The translations under genes and the position numbers were made by a program. 64,000 nt of DNA from assembly GCA_011800155.1 (NCBI GenBank), contig CM022371.1, positions 2,666,001-2,730,000 on the forward strand, in the 5' to 3' direction. Positions 55,986-64,000 of the stretch are shown here, one piece after another. How positions within the stretch are numbered: the stretch's first letter is position 1; each line of letters opens with the position of its first letter. The DNA comes from Flammulina velutipes (lineage: Eukaryota > Basidiomycota > Agaricomycetes > Agaricales > Physalacriaceae). The notes beneath the pieces were generated by a model. That model did not search any database. It was given only the letters and a program-made list of their open reading frames with translations, and was not told the origin of the DNA.

Positions 55986-56335
55986 GGTCCGTTTGCCATG
56001 GGAAGACCTCTATTTCAGTTTCTAGCGAATCTACACAACTGTAAACCTATATCACTTATGCGCCACGAAGGACGATCAATCTATGGTCCACTATTTGATT
56101 TCGGGAGATGCTTGACACACCATTGAGCGTCATAGATCTGAGTCGAAGGGCACTCCAGACTAGGGACTGTGCGTTCCTACGTGCCATTGGCGCATTACAT
56201 ACTACTACTCGCGTATTTGTTTACCTTCAACAACAGCTGTCTTTCTGTGTCACTGATGAACGGTACAAAATACAGCAATACATGTTACAGAAAACAGATA
56301 CACAAATGAGACTATTGAAGTGATATGTACAATGC
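55986..56335. other. Convergent 3' flanks
   Basis: This is the 350-nt stretch between the ends of the plus-strand unknown and the minus-strand WD40 gene. I see no supported feature. Confidence 0.45.
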
Positions 56336-58345
56336 CTATGCCCAGTCATTCCCAACCCACCAAGTCTTCTCTGCTCCCTTTACACTCCATTCTGCCACGC
56401 TCTCCGTCGTGGCAACATAGATCCATCCACCTGAGGGATCGAAACACATCCCAGCGATATCCAATGCATCTTCCCCTGCCTCATGGTTCGGAGCAGCGCG
56501 CGCGATCGTTCTCGCTGGAGGCGAGAATGAATATCGCGAACCCGTACCTCCAATATTGACTGATGGAGATGGTGACGATGAACGCGATGGTGCGTGTGAA
56601 GACAAACAATCAGATTCGAGTTCGTCAACCTCCATGTCATCATCGCTGTTTCTTGTTGTATACAAATCAATTCTGTCCCGGTCGTTTCCACTGGCTTGCC
56701 TAGTGCGTATCCCATGACGGCTTAACAGAGCCTGGACATCGTTTTCCACCTCTCTGTCGCCTAATGGTGGTATAACGACGAGGTCTTCTTCGTGGACAGT
56801 ACTGCCTGATGGTGTGGGTGTCGAACGCCGTGACCTTCGACGTCGTGCTGAGGGTGACATAGATGGAATTCTGAAAGTATCTTCAAGAGCGGCCATAAAC
56901 ATGCGCGGAGAATGTGCAGATGGTTGGTCGTAGCTCATTGTAGGGGGTGTAGCAATGCCAGACTGGGATAGCATAGGATGTGTTCTGCGACGGGCACCAC
57001 GGGTTCGTGTCGGAGACGTGGCTGGTAAGGTTCCAGCGGTTGACGGTGCTGGAGCACAGGGAGCCTGTATGATCTCTTCCGTCTCAAATGTTCGCGCGTC
57101 AACGACGTGTATGAGAGATGTGTGCTTGTAAATGATGACATGAGGCCAACGCACACCACGGAGGCATTCAACACTTACCTCGGTGAACACCATTGTCTCT
57201 TTACCCATTCCACTCCTATTGGAATGGCTGAACTTAACATTACGAACACTCCATCCCGGCGCTTTACAGCTGCCTCGTGTCCAATCCCACGGATCGTCAG
57301 ATAGCCATCCAGTTGCACCACCTTGCCCAAGGGATACTCGCGACGTGTCTGTGTGAAACGTCTTTAGGGGTTTTGAGCTACGAACATCCCACACTGCGAC
57401 AACTCCTTCCTGAGATGCTACGGCGAACTTGGTTCCGTCCGAAGAGAAGGATGTCGAAAATGAGGCTACCAAAGCATTCGATGTATATGGTAGGGCTGAG
57501 ATGTCCGGTGAAGGCAACGATAGTGTGGCGATAGGCGTAATATTGACATGAGATCCACCAGTCAGTCGATGCAGGAAGACCTTGGATGAATCTCCAACTG
57601 AGAGTAGTGTGCGGCCATCCGGTGAAATAGAGGCTGTATAAGATTAGCTTGTGAAACCACCGGAGGGGCTAGTGACTTGCAATGATTAATGGGAACTGCG
57701 AGGCGTACGCAGCCAGACTCTGGTAGGCTTGTAAAGGTCTCACTGCGTATAGGAATGTCGAAGAACCTGACTGTGCCATCATTATTGCTGACGGCGATTC
57801 GAGGCTCTGCACTACTCTCGTTTGAGTGGCACATGCTAAGAGATGTAAGAAGGAGAGAGTTGTTGATTGATCCATTAATTCGGTCGTCATATTGCCACTG
57901 CAATTGAGATCGAGAATGCCGCGAGGATTTAGATGCGGAATAGCAAGATAGATGAATTTCAGCCTCTTGTCCGCCAGCGGCGAGGATGGTATGGTCTGTT
58001 CCAGGTATTGTCATGGAAGTGAGAGTATTTGGGGTGAATGACAAGTCAACAAGCTTGCGCGGACTCTGTTCACAATCACGAGTTAGCGACGAAGGAGGCG
58101 GTCTCTGGCGACTCACCGAATGGGGTCGCTTTAGATTCTGTTCTGCAAGGGAGTTCTGCTTGACATAGGTAACTACTCCGCGTTCTCGAGGACATACAAT
58201 GAGGTCCCGAAGCTGGCTGTTCGACAGTGAGCTCTATGCGGCGCTACGGAGGCTCGGCGCCAACTTACACATGGCCTATGTGGACGTCCGCAGACGCGAC
58301 CAGGGTTGGCGACGCGGAGGTCAACGATGGAATGTCTCTGGCCAT
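56336..58345 (-). CDS. WD40-repeat protein with DUF2415 domain
   Basis: This is a beta-propeller protein of the fungal DUF2415 type. ATG 58345 starts MARDIPSLTSASPTLVASAD. Propeller blades are visible: SSLSNSQLRDLIVCPRERGV, FTPNTLTSMTIPGTDHTILA, PRIAVSNNDGTVRFFDIPIR, ISPDGRTLLSVGDSSKVFLH, SSDGTKFAVASQEGVVAVWD. The DUF2415 signature follows: LKTFHTDTSRVSL, APGWSVRNVKFSHSNRSGMG, KETMVFTE, an intron, then HTSLIHVVDARTFETEEII. A long Ser/Arg-rich loop (57010-56580, ARRRRSRRSTPTPSG) interrupts the last blade, AGMCFDPSGGWIYVATTESV, which ends VGNDWA. The length is about 560 aa. A regulatory scaffold role, as for other propellers, is inference. Confidence 0.88.
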
Positions 58346-58528
58346 CGTTGCGAACGACGGCGAAGAGGTAAACGACGAGGTGATGGTGGTAGTAAATAAG
58401 GCGATTCCGTTGTGGTCAATCGCCCGTCAGGGTTCTCACGCGATGCGTCATGGTGTGTTATCTCCATTTATTAACGAGTATAATTTATTCGCACCATACG
58501 CTACAAATGTTCAACGTACAATGTACAA

Positions 58529-59465
58529 CTATTCAACCTGTAGCAATTCGAGTCCAACGTCCTTCCCAGATTCGTCCTTCCTTGCCCGAATGGCCCAGAA
58601 TGTCAACTCGCAATAATTTGCTTTGCCTTTACGCTTGCGTTTGTACAGAGACATCTCCACACAAAAGACACCTTTATATAGCTCCATAACAGCCCCATCG
58701 TCGTCAGCCTTGTGCCAGCAGCGGTACATCCTGAGGGAGCCCGAAGCACTGACGCCACATCCACCGTCGACGATCTTGCACCTGAGAGTCGGCGCAGGCT
58801 TCTGCCTGACACTGACCTCCGTCAGTTGAAAAGTGTAGACTTCGTTTGAGTTGGGATCGCGCATTTCTCCAGTCTCAAATACCCCGACGCTCCTTGACTT
58901 GTAAGGAGGTACATTGAAGCGACCGATGAGCAGATCTCGCGCCTGTAGGTCGTTGGCGACTTCCCAGATTTTATCAAAGTCTTCCATCCCGTTAGCGTAA
59001 GCGACATTAAAACCCTCATAGTCTCGACTGAGCATATCGATTGGGCCAGTCATGTCCGTGAGAGGTTTCTTCTCCACCTGTTGTATTCAGCTTTTTGTCT
59101 TATTCTCGTCGTAAACGGCTCACCAGACGTACGATTGGAGCTGGAGATTCCGTGCCATTTGTAGTTGAGCGGGCGTTAGCCTTAGGATGGGTGTCCTCAT
59201 TGACCGGCGCCTTTATAGGTACTTCGATAGATAGTTTCTTCGCTCGCTTGGTGGGTTTACCTTCAAACTCCTCGGCGGCTTCGCTATCTGTCGCAGACGA
59301 TGAGCGTGCGCGCTTTTTGCCGGAAGCATTTTTTGTAGAAGCTGGTTTGGATTTCGGAGCTTTCCTGGCAGACTTCGCTGTGGGCTTCTTCGCTTTCTTG
59401 GCGGGTTTCTTCTGCACACCAATGAGTAATAGATCGTACAGAAGGAGGACACATACAGGTGGCAT
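58529..59465 (-). CDS. Basic-tailed nuclear-type protein of unknown function
   Basis: Three exons give about 280 aa. The first contributes only MPP. A 46-nt intron is followed by an Ala/Lys/Pro-rich leader (KKPAKKAKKPTAKSARKAPK, then KPTKRAKKLS), resembling histone H1-like or AT-hook-like tails. The main exon after 59077 is ordered: VEKKPLTDMTGPIDMLSRDY, GMEDFDKIWEVANDLQARDL, YTFQLTEVSVRQKPAPTLRC, KIVDGGCGVSASGSLRMYRC, GAVMELYKGVFCVEMSLYKR, KRKGKANYCELTFWAIRARK. It ends LELLQVE. The ordered part looks like a mixed alpha/beta domain of about 170 aa, but I cannot name it. The basic tail suggests nucleic-acid or chromatin binding. The gene lies 429 bp from the divergent pseudouridine synthase start. 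Confidence 0.72.
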
Positions 59466-59893
59466 TTTGCGGTGGCGTGAATAATGTTGACAAGCTCATT
59501 ATGAACTAACTTTATACAGCACAGCAAGTGGCGCTGGACAAAGCGAAGGCCCAGGAGAACAAGTGCCTTTTAACAAGAGCCCAGTTAGATAGTCAAAGCC
59601 ATTCAAGTTGGTCGTTTGTTTGCCAAGGTATTACATATTGTATCGATGGCCAGAGCTATACCAGATGATGGGAGAAAACAAGAGATGCAATAATAGGTGT
59701 GACAACTTATTTAGAATTGTGACTCCGACTCTTAACATTTTACCACCACCTTCCTTCAAGTATCATTTCTACGCTGGAAGACAAAGTGGTTTATCCAAAT
59801 TCTGCTCGGCTTGCATCGCGCGCGCGATTTGTACTACCAAAAATCCTACGAACGCCTGAACAACTGTTTACTCGCGTCCTGACAAGTCTTGTT

Positions 59894-62005
59894 ATGAATT
59901 CTCTAGCCGATGTTGAGCCAAAGCAAAATCCGACGCCGCAGGGACTGCGAAAGGTACCACCCTACTGGTATCCATACAGCACGTACGCAAAGGAACGATG
60001 GTTGGGAAGAGAGCTTCTGGAGGTTGTCTCGACAGAGTTCAGAGATCGTTCAATGGAATACTATGTGCGTCGCAGGTCTTCCTTATTGCATTCGCCATTG
60101 AACGTGTATTGCAGAGATACGCTCTAGAATCAGGAGTCACAACATTGAATCGCAAGGTGGCGACCCCAAATACCATCCTGAAAAACGGAGATCTTATGGA
60201 GTGCGTGAAGTCTTGTTTTATCCGTCGTCCATTCGCTCATCCTTCTGCCTTAGAAACATAGTGCATCGGCATGAACCGCCAGTAACATCTACACCCATCC
60301 AAGTCATTTTCGAAGACAAGGAGCGTGAATTCATCGTCGTAAACAAACCGGGCAGCATCGTTCGTTCGTCTGGCTTCCAGTATCGCGTTATGCCTTGCTA
60401 ACATAGCTATATTAGCCGGTTCATGCCTCCGGAAGATATTTTCGGAACACCCTCGTTGAGATTCTGATGAGTGACTTTGGATTCAAAAAAATCTACAGTT
60501 TGTCGAGTCCTTTTCCCGTTGTCCTTCTCAAATTGAAACCTTCGCAGCTGTGAACCGCTTGGATAGACTGACGTCTGGATTGATGATCCTCCCTACCTCT
60601 GCCGAGCGAGCTCGTTCGCTCACAGGAGAATTCGTGAAAGGCAAGGTCCAGAAGGAATACGTGGCCCGCTGCAAAGGCGAATTTCCTGCGTATGTCACTC
60701 CTATGTCTATGACGGTCTACCAGCTCTGACAATAATGTTCAGAAATGAAATCGTCTGCGATGAACCTCTCCTGACCATCGATAGGCAGATGGGTCTAAAT
60801 ATTGTTCATCCGGAGGGAAAGGTAACATTCTACACCTTCAACAAACGCGGTCTTTCTGAATCTGTTTTCACCTAGCACGCAACCACTATCTTCAACCGCA
60901 TACGTTACGATCCCGAAACGGACAGCAGTGTCGTACATTGTGAGCTTCCGTTCCTATATATCTGCCCGTACATTAAGAGATAACTAGGCAAACCTCTGAC
61001 TGGCCGATGTAAGAATGCCTTGCTCGTCTAAGGCGCATACTAACTGTCAACAGCACATCAAATACGTGTCCACCTCCAGTATCTTGGGTACCCCATTGCA
61101 AACGATCCTGTATACTCAGCGCAGAAGATTTGGGTAGGTCCGCCTCCACTTCTTTGGGTTTCGATCTAATATCTCTTGCAGGGGGACAAGTTAGGCAAAG
61201 GCGGAGTCGACTGCACTGTTTCAACCGACGAACGGTCCGCACCTGTTCCCCCGGAGCATCTGAGAGATACAACTGTGGAAGAGGGTAGCCCCGAGTCGTT
61301 GTCCAAAGACGAAGCGGAAGACGCAGACGCACCCCGCAAGCTGTTACCTAGAGAAACCGGCCAAGATATTGGCATGGGGTCACCAGTACCTTTGTCTGGC
61401 GAGGCTGTAGCCATTATTACCCGGTTGCGCAACATGAAGGTCAGTCAAGCTCGTTACGACGCTGATGGCTCTGACATCCTGTTTAGGATGAATCTGAGGA
61501 TTGGAGTCGCTGGAGAGACGTCGTTTTCCGTGCGAAGGAGCCTCTACGGCCTCCCCATCATGAGTTGAAGCCTCATGCACCCAACAACAGAAAGAGAAGA
61601 GGAAAGAGCGAATTCAAGGATGAAAGCATGAACCACTTCCGCTCTGGGTCCCCGTCAACAGCTGTCATAGAACTGACGCCGACCCCACCACTACCTCTCT
61701 TGGACAACCTGGAGCCCGTAGCGCAAGCTTCAGAGGCTGAAGAATTGCCAGAGGTTCCTATCGAGCAACTTAGCCTGGTACATGCATTGGATCGCGCAAA
61801 AGAGCTAGCACCAGATGTTGTGGTGCCGCTCATTGAGGAGGGGCAAGTGTATTGCCCAGAATGCTACCTTCCACTTCATCCGGACCCAAAGCCGGAGAAG
61901 CTATATATCTTCCTTCACGCGTTGAGGTATACGACGAGCCTGGGATCTTTTGAGACTGAGATGCCTGAGTGGAGTCAGCCTGGCTGGACCTGGGATAGAT
62001 CGTAG
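59894..62005 (+). CDS. RluA-family RNA pseudouridine synthase (PUS9/RIB2-like)
   Basis: This enzyme isomerises uridine to pseudouridine in RNA. Relatives PUS8/PUS9 modify U32 of tRNAs. ATG 59894 starts [40 protein letters not shown]. An S4-like piece follows ([27 protein letters not shown]). The catalytic core reads [39 protein letters not shown], then [18 protein letters not shown] with the catalytic Asp in NRLDRLTSG, and the late motif [20 protein letters not shown]. About eight introns, all short. The C-terminal 200 residues are Pro/Glu-rich, with a [20 protein letters not shown] segment and [20 protein letters not shown] at the end, an extension seen in fungal members. The length is near 560 aa. 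Confidence 0.9.
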
Positions 62006-62247
62006 ATGCACTTAGTTTTATCTACACCTATTTTGGTCAATTATTACTGGTATGAGATCGTTACGCCCATCGTTTGAGTCGCATCTCTGAACAGGTAGTT
62101 ACAATACTGTAGTTGGCCGAACTGAACATCTGAAGAGGTCGGAAAAGTTGCACGAGTTCAACACGGTTGAGATTACAAGCTAATAGACATTTTGTTGGTT
62201 CGATGTATGAATTACACAGAGAGAGACAAGGTAGCGTTCGCCACTCG

Positions 62248-64000
62248 TTAGACCAATTCCCTGAGAAGTCCAAAATTGGGCGTGCCAAATCCAGTAACTA
62301 AAGAAGCAAAAGGTCAGTTCATTCAGCGTTTACGCAAGAACGGTACTTACTTGGATCCCATCCCACCGTAGCCTGTTATACGTTAAGCATCGTAGGAAAG
62401 ACCAAAAGGACAAGAAATACGCACATTGAAACCGTCCGTGCCGCAGCCTGGATTGTTACCAATAGTGATATCGTTGAAAGCCGCGCTGACATCCTGCTTG
62501 TACAAAAGGGGGTTCACGAAGCCAAGAGTAGACTGTCCTTTGGATAACCGGATATCGTTCAGAAGAGCGAAGATGGCCGCAGCGACGGGTGAAGAAGCAG
62601 AAGTGCCTCCGACGGATATCGTACGGCCTTGATACCAGACGCGGAAGCGTCTACCTTCAGCGGCAATATCGGGGATACCCTGGTAGGTGTTTGTCAGTTG
62701 TGAGGATAGGTCAAAATAGGATGGTATTCACTCGTCCGCTAGTATTGAAGAGTCCAGTGTACGTTCCGGGCGCAAGTGAATTGATGTATCCGGGAACAAC
62801 GTCGTCCTGGTACGAAGGTCGAGCGAACTTGTAGAAAATAAATACAAGCAGCAACATTTTCTTCAGAAGAAACTCACGTAGTCACTGAAGCCTCCGCCTG
62901 AGAAATCAACGGCTATCTCGGGCACGTTCACAGTCCCACCAATGGCAGTGACACTGTAAAGGAGTCAGTACCGATGTGCATCAGAGAGCAGTCAGCGCAC
63001 TATGGACACCCACTAAAGTTTAAGTTAGTTAATGGTATAACGAGTTACGTTTCACGTACGCTGGGAAAAGAGGCTGGAATCGCGTCGTATTAGTGCCGAA
63101 AACAATGCACTCTTGGGTGGCAGGATCAGGGTTTCCGTCTCCTACTCCACCGTCTCCGCTGGAGAAGGTTACTGTAACACCTCGAGCACCTTGATAGATA
63201 AAGTAATCACCAATCAATCCTTGAGCTTGAGCAAGGTAACATACCGAGCTGTGCGAAGCCTTGGCATGCCCGCTGTGCGTAGCTGAAGGGAACAGTCTGT
63301 TCGGGTTCGCCGTAACTCGTGGAGATGACTTTAGGTGGGTTCTCCTGCGCCAAGATGAAATCGAGCCACTGTCTGCGGTGTTAATCGAAATAGAAGTCGT
63401 GTTTGGTTGGGAAAACGTACATCATTATACGGCTCGTTGGTGTTCGTGGTCGAATTCTCAGGTATGATGGGTGGTCTTCCAGCAATCGTATAGAAGGTCC
63501 CGGGAATGGGATACGCGACACCGAAAGCAAATTGTACGTCCAAATTTGCCTCAATGCCAGCGTTCGAGATGTTCTGGTCGTTGATACCTCCCTTGACGGA
63601 AATGACTTCGAAAGAGCTACCCACAGCCTCGGGCAATTGGTCCCGGTAGAAAGACTGCAAATCTGCTTCGTTGGCGTACTGTTCGAGGTATCCGGTGACG
63701 GCGATAGAATTATCGGGATGGGAAGGTGTGAAGTCCGTGATGTTGTAGAGCTGAAGCAGACAATCCACAGTGATGGATCTGTTGCAAGCTGGGTCGACCT
63801 CTCCATTAGCAAGGGTGTTGGAAACAAAGTTCCAGGCGTTCTCGATAGGATCCTCGACGAAGCTCTCTACAATGGTGCTCCTCATTGTCTTCCATCTGCC
63901 AAACAGCGTGGTCGGTTGCACGACGTCAACGTGGGAATGCAGATGTTCAGGAAGACTGTAACTGGTGGTACGAACAAGCGACGTCCCGTCGTCATGCTTC
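62248..64000 (-). CDS. Sedolisin (peptidase S53, tripeptidyl-peptidase-like), 5' end outside window
   Basis: This is a secreted acid serine peptidase of family S53, with the start beyond 64000. The prodomain end reads HLHSHVDVVQPTTLFGRWKT. The catalytic Glu and Asp are in GIEANLDVQFAFG near 63540. The family strand ISTSYGEPEQ lies near 63310. The oxyanion Asp is in TVTFSSGDGGVGDG near 63160. GGGFSDYFARPSYQDDVVPG follows, then the nucleophile Ser in SVGGTSASSPVAAAIFALLN near 62600. The calcium-site end reads ITIGNNPGCGTDGFN, and the protein ends TGFGTPNFGLLRELV at 62248. At least seven introns are visible in this part. Together with the PL9 and BBE genes it points to a saprotrophic secretome. 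N-glycosylation sites (NRS, NIT, NTT) are frequent. Confidence 0.93.

Noticed and set aside
1..64000. Mobile elements, CRISPR arrays, tRNA or rRNA genes, clustered secondary-metabolite genes
   Set aside because: I looked for reverse transcriptase, transposase or integrase motifs, long terminal or inverted repeats, regularly spaced repeats, cloverleaf-like sequences, and PKS/NRPS/terpene-synthase motifs, and saw none by eye. A covariance or repeat search could still find small ones.

Overview
The window is nuclear DNA of a filamentous basidiomycete, most likely an Agaricomycete (mushroom). Nearly every gene is split by introns of about 45-60 nt with GT...AG ends and CTAA/CTGA-type branch motifs, genes lie close together on both strands, and several families are typical of agarics (multi-pass membrane families, DUF3632, DUF7918, HGD/DLG-type kinases, secreted sedolisin). 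I see no rRNA, tRNA, CRISPR array, transposon or prokaryotic operon. All exon joins were made by eye from reading frame, splice signals and family knowledge, so they are models rather than transcripts.

Layout. 1-13 kb: complex I subunit NDUFS8 (-) head-to-head with prefoldin subunit 2 (+), a secreted CAP/PR-1 protein (+), a large disordered protein (-), an SDR dehydrogenase (+), an acidic unknown (+), a small single-pass membrane protein (+) and a spliceosomal-type cyclophilin H (-). 13-26 kb: a secreted BBE-like FAD oxidase (-), a multi-pass membrane protein (+), an auxin-efflux-carrier-type transporter (+), an alpha/beta hydrolase (-) head-to-head with COP9 signalosome subunit 1 (+), and a CASTOR-like ACT protein (+). 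26-38 kb: metacaspase (-), glycogen branching enzyme (-), a small basic unknown (+), and three membrane-protein genes (-), two of them tandem paralogues. 38-48 kb: PEX14 (-) and cofilin (+) sharing an 81-bp promoter, a SET-domain methyltransferase (+), malate synthase (-), GET1 (-) and a broken kinase (+). 48-64 kb: secreted DJ-1/PfpI protein (+), TAF7 (-) head-to-head with a DUF3632 gene (+) that carries an in-frame stop, PL9 pectate lyase (+), a frameshifted DUF7918 gene (+), an unknown (+), a DUF2415 WD40 protein (-), a basic nuclear unknown (-), an RluA-type pseudouridine synthase (+) and the 3' part of a sedolisin peptidase (-).

Most genes are unrelated housekeeping genes packed together. 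Loose themes are peroxisome and organelle function (PEX14, malate synthase, GET1), secreted degradation enzymes (PL9, S53, BBE oxidase, CAP) and compact divergent promoters. No clear new multigene system is visible. The most unusual signals are gene-structural. They are a 3-nt microexon that restores the catalytic Arg of cyclophilin H, two 12-nt exons in the metacaspase, a DUF3632 gene whose in-frame TAA sits inside a frame-neutral 66-nt potential exitron, a DUF7918 gene that needs a one-base shift, and a kinase with several lesions.
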